DNA of 64,000 nucleotides from Vulcanimicrobiota bacterium (GCA_017307785.1 JAFKGI010000040.1:1-64000); one strand, 5' to 3'. Counted from the first letter of the stretch, positions 1 through 8,397 are shown. A program made the numbers and translations. Notes: generated by a model from the letters alone, not told the origin.

Positions 1-1
1 C

Positions 2-250
2 GATGCGGCCGCGGTGGTTTCGGCCCTGCGCGACAGCGGCATCGAGGTGCTGGCCACCGCGCTCGATGCGTCCGTGGACATCCGCTCCGCAGATCTGTCG
101 ATGCGCACCGCGTGGCTGTTCGGACCCGAAGCGCACGGCTTGCCCCCCGCGGTTGCTGCCGTCGCGACCCTTCGCGTCACACCCAGTCGGATTAGGAGCA
201 GCAGAGCCAATGAGCGATACCCCGAAAATCTTAGTGGTGGACGACGATGA
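2..250 (+). pseudogene. Truncated SpoU/TrmH-type RNA 2'-O-methyltransferase, C-terminal part
   Basis: The frame is open at the left edge. It reads like the SPOUT methyltransferase region ending in motif 2, with LFGPEAHGLP near residues 37-46 as in TrmH/RlmB (normally followed by the knot and motif 3 with its conserved Ser-Leu-Asn). Here the reading leaves the family a few residues later and stops after an Arg/Ser-rich tail, so motif 3 and the last helix are absent. The tail overlaps the next gene's start by 41 nt. The other two frames do not restore motif 3. I infer a truncated, probably inactive gene; a sequencing or assembly deletion is the main alternative. The N-terminus lies outside the window. 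Confidence 0.5.
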
Positions 251-593
251 GCACATTCTTCGCTCACTCAGTCAGTATCTTGAACTCGAAGACTTCAACG
301 TGGTCAGCGCCTCGAGTGGTCCCGAAGCTCTCACGCTTTTCCAGCAAGAAAAACCCGATCTGCTCGTGCTCGACGTCATGATGCCCGGTATGGACGGCTT
401 TCAAGTCTTGGAGACCCTGCGCGGGAATCCCGACACGGCCGGCGTGCCCGTGCTCATGCTGACGGCCCGTGACCAGCACAACGATATTCTCAAAGGCTAT
501 CAGATGGGCGCCACTTCCTATCTGGTCAAACCCTTCAACCTCGACGAACTCGTGGAAGCGATCCGCGAAGTCTTCGCCAGCAAATCCAGTTAA
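210..593 (+). CDS. Stand-alone receiver-domain response regulator (CheY/DivK-like)
   Basis: The 127-residue protein is a single receiver domain without an output domain. The acidic pair is Asp11/Asp12, the phosphoacceptor is Asp55 (LDVMMPG), the switch Thr is Thr85 and the conserved Lys is Lys107 in the KPF motif. The ATG at 210 was chosen because AGGAGC lies about 10 nt upstream and the protein begins right at the first beta strand; the longer reading upstream is a shadow of the methyltransferase frame. It is followed 15 nt later by ybaB-recR. No histidine kinase is nearby, so partner and output are unknown. It should act in the cytoplasm by protein-protein contact. Confidence 0.9.
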   Translation: MSDTPKILVVDDDEHILRSLSQYLELEDFNVVSASSGPEALTLFQQEKPDLLVLDVMMPGMDGFQVLETLRGNPDTAGVPVLMLTARDQHNDILKGYQMGATSYLVKPFNLDELVEAIREVFASKSS

Positions 594-608
594 TTTCAAG
601 GAGCCGTC

Positions 609-929
609 ATGCAACGTGAATTGATGCGCAAGATGCAAAAGATGCAGGAGAAGCTCACCGCTTCTATGGGTCAGATGCAGGAAGAACTCGAGACCGTAAC
701 GGTCGAGGGCACCGCCGGGCAGGGGATGGTGAAAGCCACCGTCAACGGTCACGGGATGTTGATGTCGATCAAGATCGATCCCAAGGCCGTCGACCCGGAA
801 GACGTCGATATGCTCGAAGATCTGGTCCTGACCGCCGTCAAGGACGCTATCGAGAAGTCCAAGTCGATGTCCGGTGACAAGATGTCCAAACTGACCGCCG
901 GTCTGCCCATTCCTCCCGGATTCTTCTAG
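609..929 (+). CDS. ybaB: YbaB/EbfC family nucleoid-associated protein
   Basis: This 106-residue protein has the normal YbaB length: a Met/Lys/Gln-rich N-terminal helix, a central beta segment containing VEGTAGQG-type residues, and the C-terminal amphipathic helix, ending in a Gly-rich PIPPGFF tail. The family forms tweezer-like dimers that bind DNA and coat the nucleoid. It sits directly before recR with 6 nt between, the common ybaB-recR arrangement, which supports both calls. GGAG about 6 nt upstream acts as ribosome binding site. Upstream, dnaX is the usual neighbour but is replaced here by a receiver gene. Confidence 0.93.
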   Translation: MQRELMRKMQKMQEKLTASMGQMQEELETVTVEGTAGQGMVKATVNGHGMLMSIKIDPKAVDPEDVDMLEDLVLTAVKDAIEKSKSMSGDKMSKLTAGLPIPPGFF

Positions 930-935
930 CCTCGA

Positions 936-1547
936 TTGGACTACCCCGAAGCCCTGGAAGAGTTGGTCGAGTCGCTACAACAGCTCCCGACCATCGGCCC
1001 CAAATCAGCTCAGCGCTTAGCCTTCTGGCTCCTGGAATCCCCAGAGCCGAAGGCTTTGCGTTTGTCTGAGGCGATTCGCAACGCTCGCTGCCAGATTCGC
1101 CCCTGCGGCCGCTGCTTCAACTACACCGACCAGGAAATCTGCCAGATCTGCTCGGATCCCCAACGCAAGTCCAGCGTGCTGTGCGTGGTCGTGCAGCCCA
1201 AAGACATTCACGCCCTGGAGAAGACCCGAGAATATCGGGGTAGCTATCACGTGTTGGGCGGTCTGCTTTCGCCTCTGGACGGGATCGGCCCGGATGAAGT
1301 GCGCATCCAGGAACTGTTGGACCGCGTTCACGAGGAAAACATCGACGAGGTCATCCTGGCACTCGACACCACCGTCGGGGGTGAGGCCACATGCCTGTAC
1401 CTGTCGCGCCAACTCGGCCCCAAGACCACCGTCACCCGACTGGCGCAAGGCCTGCCCGCCGGCGGCAACCTGGATTACACCGATGAAGTCACCCTGGGCC
1501 GGGCTTTCCGCGGGCGACGCCGGGTAGAAGATCTGAATCCACAGTGA
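936..1547 (+). CDS. recR: Recombination mediator protein RecR
   Basis: The 203-residue protein matches RecR in length and layout: helix-hairpin-helix around residues 11-30 (QLPTIGPKSAQRLAF), a four-cysteine zinc finger Cys57-x2-Cys60-x8-Cys69-x2-Cys72, then a Toprim domain from about residue 80 with the family's HVLGGLLSPLDG stretch. With RecO it loads RecA on SSB-coated gaps. The start is TTG: the same frame has the ybaB stop (927-929) just before it, so no earlier start is possible, and the HhH begins at once. Probably co-transcribed with ybaB. Confidence 0.95.
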   Translation: MDYPEALEELVESLQQLPTIGPKSAQRLAFWLLESPEPKALRLSEAIRNARCQIRPCGRCFNYTDQEICQICSDPQRKSSVLCVVVQPKDIHALEKTREYRGSYHVLGGLLSPLDGIGPDEVRIQELLDRVHEENIDEVILALDTTVGGEATCLYLSRQLGPKTTVTRLAQGLPAGGNLDYTDEVTLGRAFRGRRRVEDLNPQ

Positions 1548-1560
1548 GAGAGGCACAACC

Positions 1561-2547
1561 ATGCGCGTCTTTGTAACCGGAGCCACGGGATTCGTCGGGC
1601 GAGAAGTCGTCCGGCATTTGCAGCAAGCCGGCCACGACGTCTTCGCACTCTGCCGAAATCCCGAAGACCTGTATGTCACCGGCGTGCAGAAAGTCCAGGG
1701 CGACATTCTCCAGCCCCACACTTTTGAAGCCCAGTTGCGCGAGGCCGAAGCCTGCGTCCACTGCATCGGCATCTTGCGTGCCTTCCCGGAAAAAGGCGTG
1801 ACTTTCGAAAAGATGCACTACCAGGCCACCCTCAACCTGGTGCGCGCCTGCGGCAAAGTCGGAGTGCAACGCTATATTCACATCAGCGCCAACGGGGTCG
1901 AGAAACACCCCACCACCGAATATATGCGCTCCAAGGCCAAGTCCGAGCAAGCGGTCCGCTCCTCCAGTCTGGACTGGACCATTCTCCGGCCCTCCGTCGT
2001 CTACGGAGGTAACCCCAACAAAGAAAACTTCGTCAAAATCCTGCGCGACAATCTGTCCAAGACCAGCCTGTTTCCCTACTTTGGCAAGGGCGAGTACTGT
2101 ATGGCTCCGATTTCAACCTGGGAGCTCTCGGAAACCGTGCGCCGCTGCCTGGAAACCCCCGAAAGCGTGGGGAAGACCTACCACCTGGGCGGCGAGGAGG
2201 TCTACACCTACAAGGCTCTGCTGCACTTGATCTGCGAGGCGGGGAACTACAAAACCAAGCTCTTCTCGTTGCCGCCCGTGCTCATGAGCACTGCCGCCGG
2301 CCTGCTCGGGGGCTTCAAGTGGTTTCCCATGACTACCGATATGCTGCGCATGTTAATGCAGGGCAATGACGTGCCGGCCAACGCTCCGACCCAGAAACTG
2401 CTGGAAGTGCCTTCCGTGAGCTTCCGCGGCTGGCTGCACCACGGCCTGATGGAACCGGCCGGCGCTGCCGCCCTGAGCGAGAAATCGGAAGGGTCCACCG
2501 TCAACACCACCAGGCCACTCAGCCCGGATGATGCCCCGGACCCATAG
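1561..2547 (+). CDS. NAD(P)-binding epimerase/reductase, complex I NDUFA9-like
   Basis: This 328-residue atypical/extended short-chain dehydrogenase has the dinucleotide motif GATGFVG at residues 7-13 and a YxxxK pair (YMRSK). The stretches HISANGVE and WTILRPSVVYGG are typical of the NDUFA9/YbjT-like group of NAD(P)-binding proteins. Substrate is unknown; relatives bind NADPH in respiratory complex I or reduce quinone-like or flavonoid-like substrates. It follows recR by 13 nt and may be the last gene of that unit. Its last 29 nt overlap the convergent TPR gene tail to tail, and its Ser/Thr/Pro-rich C-terminus lies in this overlap. Confidence 0.8.
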   Translation: MRVFVTGATGFVGREVVRHLQQAGHDVFALCRNPEDLYVTGVQKVQGDILQPHTFEAQLREAEACVHCIGILRAFPEKGVTFEKMHYQATLNLVRACGKVGVQRYIHISANGVEKHPTTEYMRSKAKSEQAVRSSSLDWTILRPSVVYGGNPNKENFVKILRDNLSKTSLFPYFGKGEYCMAPISTWELSETVRRCLETPESVGKTYHLGGEEVYTYKALLHLICEAGNYKTKLFSLPPVLMSTAAGLLGGFKWFPMTTDMLRMLMQGNDVPANAPTQKLLEVPSVSFRGWLHHGLMEPAGAAALSEKSEGSTVNTTRPLSPDDAPDP

Positions 2548-4123
2548 TCTCCCCGCTGTCGCGAGCTCCGCGGTGAAGTCCCTCCAGGACCGCCTCGGCA
2601 CCCTGTAGTTCATCCAGGCGGTCCAGTTGCTCCAGGCACTCCAGCCAGATTGCCTGCTGCTCCCCTTTGCGCGCATAGGCAGCCGCCGAAGCAAAGGACT
2701 GGGCGGCTCCTTCCAGCTCACCGCGGGCCAGGCACAGATACCCGCGCTCCCGTAGCGCCTCACAGCGCAGCGCTGCGTCTTTGGGGACCTCGTTCAAGAC
2801 CTCCATGGCCAGGTTGAGATTGCGGTTACACTCGTGCAAGCGGCCTCGCAGGCGCTCCAGGCGCGCGGTCAGGATATAGATCTGAGCGGAGTCGGCCGGG
2901 CCCGTTCCCTGGCCTAACATCCAGCCGGCGGCCTGCAGATCCTGTCCGGCCTCCTCCAACAAATTTCGCTCGATCAGAGTGCGGCTTCGTTCGATGCGGG
3001 CACGCAAAACGGGATTGCGCTCACCCAGCTGAAGAAATCGCTCCAAACTCTCGGAAAACAGTTGGCAGGCCTGCTGGTTGTCGCCCTGGGCGCGGTAGGA
3101 GAGACCCAGACTGCTCAGAGCGTAAGCCAGAGCGCGATAATTGCCAAAGCGTCGGCACATTTCCACATCCAACTGATGGAAGCGAATAGCCCGGGGATAG
3201 TCACCCAGCTTCATGCAGAGGTTTCCCAGACGCCCATAGACGACGGCCAGCTCCGATTCCGCGCCCAGACGCCGGCTCAAGCGCTCGGCCTTGTAGGTAA
3301 AGTGAAGAGCCTCGGTAATCTTGCCCAGGTCGCTGCACACTTGGCCCAACCCCTCGTAAGACTTGGCCACGCCGATCCACATCTGTAAGTGCCAGTAGGC
3401 GCGCAAGGCCTGTTCCAAAAACTCCAGAGCTTGCTGCGGCTCGCCCTGCTCCTGGTGAAGCAATCCCAGCAGTCGACAGGCTTCGGCCTGACAGCGGTCC
3501 GGCCGCAAACGGGGGCGCTCCACCACATGGAGCCAGGCCTCCTCGGCTTCCTCGAAGCGATGAAGGCGAAAAAGCACGCGCCCGCGCTCGATGTCACTCT
3601 CGTCGTCCCCCAACTGTGGGAGCATGCGCAGCGCTTCGCGCAACTCGCCCGAGCGCACCAGCAGTCGGGCTTTCTCCAACTGCCAGGCCCGCGCGTATTG
3701 CCCCGAGGGATCCCATTGCTTGGAAAGCTGCAGAGCCTGTTGTGCCTGAGCCTGTTCTCCATACATACCGTGGATCTGGGCCGACAAGATGAGGGCCCGC
3801 ACCAGCAGCGGTTTCAAAGTGATGGCGGTACGCCGGCACAGCAGACCATCGAGCTCGTGAGAAGCCTGATCCCAACGCTGCAGTTGCACCAGCAATTCAG
3901 AACGCCAGAGACGGATGGCGGCTTTCTGGTCGGGCAGAGCGGGGTCGTCGCCGGCCTCTTCCTCGATGCGGTCGAGCCAGGCGCCACCGAGCTCCAGGGC
4001 GCGACCGTAGTCAAAGCGCGAGAGACTGTCTTCAATCGTCTCCAGGAAATGCCGACATAACTCTACAGCTCGAGCTTGCGTCAGGTAGATTGCGACCAAC
4101 TTTTCTAAACTTGCAGGTTGCAA
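2519..4123 (-). CDS. Tetratricopeptide-repeat protein (about 534 aa)
   Basis: Almost the whole protein is helical TPR repeat: recurring Trp/Leu-Gly-Ala/Tyr positions at 34-40 residue spacing, for example segments with LGLLHQEQGEPQQALEFLEQ, LGQVCSDLGKITEALHF and LGNLCMKLGDYPRAIRFH between about residues 215 and 310. No signal peptide, membrane segment or enzymatic domain is visible, so it is likely a cytoplasmic scaffold. The assigned start is TTG at 4121-4123 with only a weak ribosome site, so a later start is possible. Starts are divergent from the permease gene, 18 nt apart. The C-terminal 29 nt overlap the reductase gene. Function unknown. Confidence 0.75.
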   Translation of the reverse strand: MQPASLEKLVAIYLTQARAVELCRHFLETIEDSLSRFDYGRALELGGAWLDRIEEEAGDDPALPDQKAAIRLWRSELLVQLQRWDQASHELDGLLCRRTAITLKPLLVRALILSAQIHGMYGEQAQAQQALQLSKQWDPSGQYARAWQLEKARLLVRSGELREALRMLPQLGDDESDIERGRVLFRLHRFEEAEEAWLHVVERPRLRPDRCQAEACRLLGLLHQEQGEPQQALEFLEQALRAYWHLQMWIGVAKSYEGLGQVCSDLGKITEALHFTYKAERLSRRLGAESELAVVYGRLGNLCMKLGDYPRAIRFHQLDVEMCRRFGNYRALAYALSSLGLSYRAQGDNQQACQLFSESLERFLQLGERNPVLRARIERSRTLIERNLLEEAGQDLQAAGWMLGQGTGPADSAQIYILTARLERLRGRLHECNRNLNLAMEVLNEVPKDAALRCEALRERGYLCLARGELEGAAQSFASAAAYARKGEQQAIWLECLEQLDRLDELQGAEAVLEGLHRGARDSGETMGPGHHPG

Positions 4124-4141
4124 TAGAGCTCTAGAAAAATC

Positions 4142-5071
4142 ATGATAAGAGGGAAGTCTTTTGAGGAGCCTGACGACTCCTCCTTTGAAGGAAGTACGCC
4201 GAATTTGAGCACGGTCATGTTGCAGAGAGAATGGAGTCTTCAGATGGCCCGGAAAGCACCGGGTCGGACCGGAGGCTATCCCGGGTTGTTCTGGGCCGCC
4301 ATTGCCCTGAGCCTACCCTTGCTTCATCAGGCCCTGGTGACCTACCGACTGGACTTCCTGCCGGATCGACGCAGCTCTCTGGAGCTGGCCGGCTTCTGGC
4401 TGATCGGCCTCACCTGCCTGCGTGCCTGTATGGGCTGCGCGGCCAGTATGGCCGAGGAAGTGCAGCATCATTCCGCCCAGCTGGTGCGGCAACTGCCTCG
4501 CTCCGGCGGTATGATGGGGCTGCTGATGACCAAAATTGCCGTTACCTCGCTGCCCATCGTGCTGGAGTGGGCTCTCTTCGGCGGCCTGATCGGGCTGCTC
4601 TGGCTGCTGGGAGTGCCCGTACAGGATTACAATCCACAGCGCTTTGTGGCTGTGGGACTGACTTCGATGTTCTTCTTTTCCTCGCTGGGCCTGTGGATCG
4701 GAGCTCGTCTGGGGGACCCCGAGCGAGCGGTCAACAACGCCCGGGTGGCGGTCATCATGACGCTGGTGGGCTGGGCCTTGCTGGAGGGCGTTCTCAAAGG
4801 ACCGCTGCTGCTGATCGCCGCTCTCATCTGGGTCGCCTTCATGTTCCGTTCCAGTCCGCGCGTAGCTTCCGCCTTCCAGGGCGGAGTGATCAGCGCGGTG
4901 GTGGTGCTGCTGTTGCCGCAAGCCTACATGCTGGGCGACCTGCGCCTGGCTCAACTCAGCCCCCTGATGGCCGCTTTTCATCCCGACCTGACGCGCGACG
5001 ACTGTGTCCTCTACTGTGTCGGTGCCGTCGCCATTCTGTTGCTCAACTTGCGCCAACTGAGGAAGCTCTAG
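4142..5071 (+). CDS. ABC-2-like multi-pass membrane protein
   Basis: The 309-residue protein has about six hydrophobic helices (clear ones near residues 50-70, 82-100, 125-165, 175-190, 205-235 and 285-302) and an MLQREW-type N-terminal amphipathic segment resembling ABC-2 permeases. No ATP-binding partner gene is near, so the transporter role is inferred from topology only. The ATG at 4142 lacks a clear ribosome site; a second ATG at 4217 would remove a polar 25-residue extension and still keep all helices. Its TAG stop overlaps the GTG start of the next gene by 1 nt, so the two are translationally coupled and likely work together. Confidence 0.6.
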   Translation: MIRGKSFEEPDDSSFEGSTPNLSTVMLQREWSLQMARKAPGRTGGYPGLFWAAIALSLPLLHQALVTYRLDFLPDRRSSLELAGFWLIGLTCLRACMGCAASMAEEVQHHSAQLVRQLPRSGGMMGLLMTKIAVTSLPIVLEWALFGGLIGLLWLLGVPVQDYNPQRFVAVGLTSMFFFSSLGLWIGARLGDPERAVNNARVAVIMTLVGWALLEGVLKGPLLLIAALIWVAFMFRSSPRVASAFQGGVISAVVVLLLPQAYMLGDLRLAQLSPLMAAFHPDLTRDDCVLYCVGAVAILLLNLRQLRKL

Positions 5072-5889
5072 TGGCCCTGGGCCCGCAACTGCCGGAGTCC
5101 ACCCATCGCGGCGAGCGCCGCCTGCTCGACCGGGCCGTCTTCTTGGGAGACCTGGGACGCACCGCCAAATCCTCGGAAACGAACACCAAAGAAGCCGGCA
5201 ACCGCGACCCGTTCAAGATGTTCCTGGAAAAGGAAGTCGACGAAGACGAGGAGGTCGCAGGCAAAAAACGGGAGGAAGACACCCCCGAGGTAGACTCGGA
5301 AACCGCCTCCGCAACCAGCCAGGAAGTCAAAGACGACCAGATCGAAAACCGCAAAGACGCCGCCCGCCAGGCTCTGGAAGGCGGAGCGGAACAAGCCGAA
5401 CGAGCCACCGCCTCCAATCACGGCCTGTGGCGCGGACCCCAGCTCAATATGGGAGCGGCCATGGTCAGCGTTCCTCAGCAGCTGCAGGCCCAGCAACTGG
5501 AAAAGCAGGGCCGCACCCAAAAGCAACGGGATGCCGGCGACAGCGAGAAGTTGGATGAGGTCAACCAGAGAGTGGACGACGCCCTGCTGCAGGCCCTGCG
5601 CCAGTCCGGACTGGCGCACCCCGTCACCGGATTTGCCGACCCTCGTCTCAAGAACGGACCCCCGCAACTGGGCCCGGAGTGGAGCGTGAAAGCCAAAGGG
5701 GCCAATACCGTCTATCGCTGGGAAGCTTCCGCCAGTCAGCGCCAGGTGCTGCGCTGGAGCGAGAAAGAAAGCTTACTGGAGACGACGGCAGCCGGACAGC
5801 GTCAGGTCATCCAAAAAATGGGGGAGCAATACTGGTCCGAGACCACCGCTTGGGATGGCGACGGCGGCTTTGAGTTAACTCCGGCCTGA
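5071..5889 (+). CDS. Hypothetical acidic protein coupled to the ABC-2-like permease
   Basis: The GTG at 5071 shares one base with the permease stop and has AGGA about 9 nt upstream, which fixes the start and gives 272 residues. The middle (about residues 45-130) is very rich in Glu, Asp, Lys and Gln and looks like a charged coiled coil or disordered linker. The C-terminal 90 residues (with HPVTGFADPRLKNGPP and Trp-rich strands) look folded. No signal peptide or known motif is seen. The last 15 nt overlap the convergent parB. I do not recognise the family. Confidence 0.65.
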   Translation: MALGPQLPESTHRGERRLLDRAVFLGDLGRTAKSSETNTKEAGNRDPFKMFLEKEVDEDEEVAGKKREEDTPEVDSETASATSQEVKDDQIENRKDAARQALEGGAEQAERATASNHGLWRGPQLNMGAAMVSVPQQLQAQQLEKQGRTQKQRDAGDSEKLDEVNQRVDDALLQALRQSGLAHPVTGFADPRLKNGPPQLGPEWSVKAKGANTVYRWEASASQRQVLRWSEKESLLETTAAGQRQVIQKMGEQYWSETTAWDGDGGFELTPA

Positions 5890-6696
5890 TTCGGTCAGGG
5901 CGATCAAGACTTCCATCAGGTCTTCCAACTGCCCCTGGTCCCGATAGTAGAGCTCGATCTTGCCCTTCTCCTTGCTGGAGGGGCGAATCTTGACCACCGC
6001 ATTGAGCTGCTGACCGAGCTGTTGCTGGATGTGCTCCCAGTCGGGAGAGAGAGCGCGACCGTCTTTGCGAGCGGGCTTGAGATCATGCAGCTTGCGGATG
6101 AATTCTTCGGTGGCTCGCACCGACAGTTGCTTTTCGCGAATTTCGTGCCAGGCGCGCAGCTGATGGCGCTCGCCCTCCAGGGAAAGCACGGCTCGCGCAT
6201 GCCCGGCGCTGAGCACGCCGGCTTCCAGATCGCCCAAAATGGACGGAGGCAGGCTGAGCAAGCGAATGGCGTTGGCCACGGCCGGGCGGCTGCAGCCCAG
6301 GCGTCGGGCCAGTTCGTCCTGGGTCAGCTTGTGCTCACGCAGGAGAAACTGAAAGGCTCGGGCCTCTTCGACCGGGTTGAGATCCTGGCGCTGCAGGTTC
6401 TCGATGAGGGCCACTTCCAACAGATTTTGGGGCGCAAACTCCTGAATGAGGGCGGGGATCTCTTTGAGTCCGGCCAGGCGCGAAGCCCGCCAGCGGCGTT
6501 CTCCCACCACCAGCCGATAGCCCTCGGCCTCGCGCGTGACCACCACCGGCTGCACCACCCCGTGCATCTGGATCGAGTCCGCCAGTTCCTGGAGGCGCTC
6601 TTGATCGAAGCGGCGTCTGGGCTGCAATGGATTGGCGCGGATTTCGCTCAGAGGTAAGACGGCGAAACCGTTGTCGGGAAGTCTGGCTTTACTCAT
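5875..6696 (-). CDS. parB: Chromosome-partitioning protein ParB
   Basis: The 273-residue protein has all ParB/Spo0J parts: N-terminal CTP-binding domain with NPLQPRRRF (22-30) and GERRWR (65-70), the ENLQRQDLNPVEEA box (99-112), a helix-turn-helix at about 124-149 (LTQDELARRLGCSRPAVANA), and a C-terminal dimerisation segment (KGKIELYYRDQGQLEDL). It should load on parS, slide as a CTP-gated clamp and drive origin segregation. No parA lies beside it, and the usual LGRGL leader is missing. A consensus parS overlaps its ATG, in the place of a ribosome binding site, suggesting self-regulation. It converges on the acidic hypothetical gene with a 15 nt overlap. Confidence 0.95.
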   Translation of the reverse strand: MSKARLPDNGFAVLPLSEIRANPLQPRRRFDQERLQELADSIQMHGVVQPVVVTREAEGYRLVVGERRWRASRLAGLKEIPALIQEFAPQNLLEVALIENLQRQDLNPVEEARAFQFLLREHKLTQDELARRLGCSRPAVANAIRLLSLPPSILGDLEAGVLSAGHARAVLSLEGERHQLRAWHEIREKQLSVRATEEFIRKLHDLKPARKDGRALSPDWEHIQQQLGQQLNAVVKIRPSSKEKGKIELYYRDQGQLEDLMEVLIALTESGRS

Positions 6697-6711
6697 GTTT
6701 CACGTGAAACA
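6696..6711. promoter_or_regulatory. parS: parS centromere site, perfect consensus
   Basis: The 16 nt palindrome TGTTTCACGTGAAACA matches the canonical chromosomal parS exactly. It starts on the first base of the parB ATG (reverse strand) and fills the region where parB's ribosome binding site and leader would be. ParB bound here should both nucleate the partition complex and block parB expression. A perfect 16-mer in 64 kb is not expected by chance. No second full copy was seen in the window. Confidence 0.95.
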
Positions 6712-6762
6712 TTTGCGCTCGTTTTTCAGATTTCCTTCGGCACGCCCCCGTAGACTCCAGGA

Positions 6763-7155
6763 ATGGAGATCTCACTGCCCGGTCGACTCAATCCGACCAC
6801 GGTCAAAGACGCCTATAAACACTACAAAAGCCTGGACAACGGGGCCCAGGATCGCGATCCGCGCGACCATTTCGTGGAGTTCACCCAGGAAGGCCAGAAC
6901 GTCGAGGTGGCCCTGACGCCGGCCGGATTCCTGGCTCGCCAGACCCATGCCGAGCAAGTCACCGTGGTGCGGGCCGACGTCCCGCGCTGGATCGGAAAAG
7001 CCCAGGTCGAGGTCGTCTGTCGCACCACTCAGGGAGCTTACAGCGGGTTTTTAGGGGGCGTGGACATCACGCCTGACAATGACGGCCAGGAACGGGCCCG
7101 CCAGGTCTTCTACCAGTGGCAAAAACCACTGCAGAAGCCCGGCTGTGGTGGCTGA
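6763..7155 (+). CDS. Hypothetical protein, 130 aa, possible PilZ-like beta domain
   Basis: The reading frame lies alone between parS and a convergent hairpin. The ATG at 6763 has AGGA almost directly before it, and a gene here would be read divergently from parB, possibly from a shared control region. The protein is mixed alpha/beta with alternating hydrophobic residues around 45-105 (VEFTQEGQNVEVALTP, VEVVCRTTQGAYSG), reminiscent of a small beta barrel, but it lacks an RxxxR signature that would support PilZ. No signal peptide. Function unknown. Confidence 0.6.
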   Translation: MEISLPGRLNPTTVKDAYKHYKSLDNGAQDRDPRDHFVEFTQEGQNVEVALTPAGFLARQTHAEQVTVVRADVPRWIGKAQVEVVCRTTQGAYSGFLGGVDITPDNDGQERARQVFYQWQKPLQKPGCGG

Positions 7156-7169
7156 CCCTGACCCCCCAC

Positions 7170-7187
7170 CTCCGCCGGTCGGCGGAG
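7170..7187. terminator. Hairpin between convergent genes
   Basis: CTCCGCC pairs perfectly with GGCGGAG around a four-base loop, giving a 7 bp GC-rich stem in the 37 nt between the stops of two convergent genes. There is no clear T tract on either side, so this would be a weak or factor-assisted bidirectional terminator. Confidence 0.4.
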
Positions 7188-7192
7188 TTCCC

Positions 7193-7786
7193 TTACTGAA
7201 CGGCCCTTTCAAAGGCGGGGCGGCTGTGCACGCGCTTGGAGTAGGCTTTGACGTGCTCGTAGCCCTGCAACAGGTTCATCATCTGGGCCCAGCCCAGCAC
7301 CGAACCCAGGACCACGTCCACCATCGAGAACTTGTCTCCCAGCAGATATTCCCGGCCGGCCAGGCGGTCGTTGACAATGCCAAAGACCCGATCCAGGCTC
7401 TCCTTGGCCTTGCTGGCCCGCTCCTGCGAACGCTCGCCCTCGGGTAAGCGCACCGTCTGCAAGAAGAACTCCAGCAGATGCGGCTCGATGGCCGCTCCTA
7501 CAAAAAAGGCCCACTGATAATACTCGTGGCGCTCCTCCGGCGCCGGAGCCAGGCCGGCCTGGGGAAAGCGATCCGCCAGGTAAAGCGCGATGGCGGCCGA
7601 CTCGGTGACGACCTGGTCACCGTCGACCAGGGTAGGAATCTGACCCAGCGGATTGGCCTGCTGCAGTTCGGGGTTGGTCAACTCGTCGGGAAACTTCAAG
7701 CGAACCAGATCGTGCGGGGCGGCCACCTCTTCCATGGCCCAACGGGACGAAACGGCGCGGGTTTGGGGAGCAAAAAACAGCTTCAC
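7193..7786 (-). CDS. Glutathione S-transferase family protein (second of tandem pair)
   Basis: The 197-residue protein has the cytosolic GST layout: N-terminal thioredoxin-like domain with the cis-Pro glutathione site (IPTLVDGDQVVTES, about residues 49-62) and an all-helical C-terminal domain from about 85 containing the N-capping box Asp (FSMVDVVLGS). It is a clear relative of the adjacent upstream GST, and its ATG overlaps that gene's stop by 4 nt, so the pair arose by duplication and is co-translated. Substrate is unknown; members conjugate glutathione or reduce peroxides and disulfides. Confidence 0.88.
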   Translation of the reverse strand: MKLFFAPQTRAVSSRWAMEEVAAPHDLVRLKFPDELTNPELQQANPLGQIPTLVDGDQVVTESAAIALYLADRFPQAGLAPAPEERHEYYQWAFFVGAAIEPHLLEFFLQTVRLPEGERSQERASKAKESLDRVFGIVNDRLAGREYLLGDKFSMVDVVLGSVLGWAQMMNLLQGYEHVKAYSKRVHSRPAFERAVQ

Positions 7787-8397
7787 GACTTGGCGACCTC
7801 CACTTCATGGGCAATCTGGTAGGCCGGGCGGGCCTTGAGTCTGGCGATGTAGGCGGTGAGCACCGGGTAGTCTCCCAGCAGACCCTGCATGTCGGCCCAA
7901 TCCAGGGCCGAGCCCACCAGCACGTCGGCGGCGGTAAAGCGGTCGTCGGTGATGTATTCGCGAGTGCTCAGATGATCGCTGACGATCTGCAGACGCGCCT
8001 GCAGCAGCTTTTTGGCCTGCTCCACTCGCTCGGGCTTGCGCTGCTCTTCCGGCAGGAAGCGGGAGTGCAGGAAGATCTCCACCAGTTGATGCTCCAGCGT
8101 GTTGTAGATGTAGAAGCAAAAACGGTAGTAGTCGCCACGTCGATCCAGGGCCGGGGCCAGAGTGCCGGGCTTATAGCGATCGGCCAGATACAGGCAGATG
8201 GCTCCCGACTCACAAATGACCCGGTCGCCGTCCTGCAGCACCGGGATCTGGGTGAGCGGGTTGAGTTGGCGGAACTCCGGGGTGCGCTGGTCGCCGGCGC
8301 GCAGGTCCATGGGAACGATTTCATAGTCCAGGCCCAGTTCTTCGAGAACCCAGCGCGGTCGGGTGGAACGCGATTGTTTGGAGTAATAGAGCTTCAT
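7783..8397 (-). CDS. Glutathione S-transferase family protein (first of tandem pair)
   Basis: The 204-residue GST begins MKLYYSKQSRSTRPRW, where the Ser-rich loop may supply the catalytic residue. It continues with IPVLQDGDRVICES, the glutathione gamma-glutamyl site, near residues 50-63, and a helical domain with the DRFTAADVLVGSALDW capping motif. It overlaps the M23 peptidase stop by 4 nt and the next GST start by 4 nt, making a tight three-gene unit. Class cannot be assigned safely; a Nu- or YfcG-like type is possible. Confidence 0.88.
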   Translation of the reverse strand: MKLYYSKQSRSTRPRWVLEELGLDYEIVPMDLRAGDQRTPEFRQLNPLTQIPVLQDGDRVICESGAICLYLADRYKPGTLAPALDRRGDYYRFCFYIYNTLEHQLVEIFLHSRFLPEEQRKPERVEQAKKLLQARLQIVSDHLSTREYITDDRFTAADVLVGSALDWADMQGLLGDYPVLTAYIARLKARPAYQIAHEVEVAKS

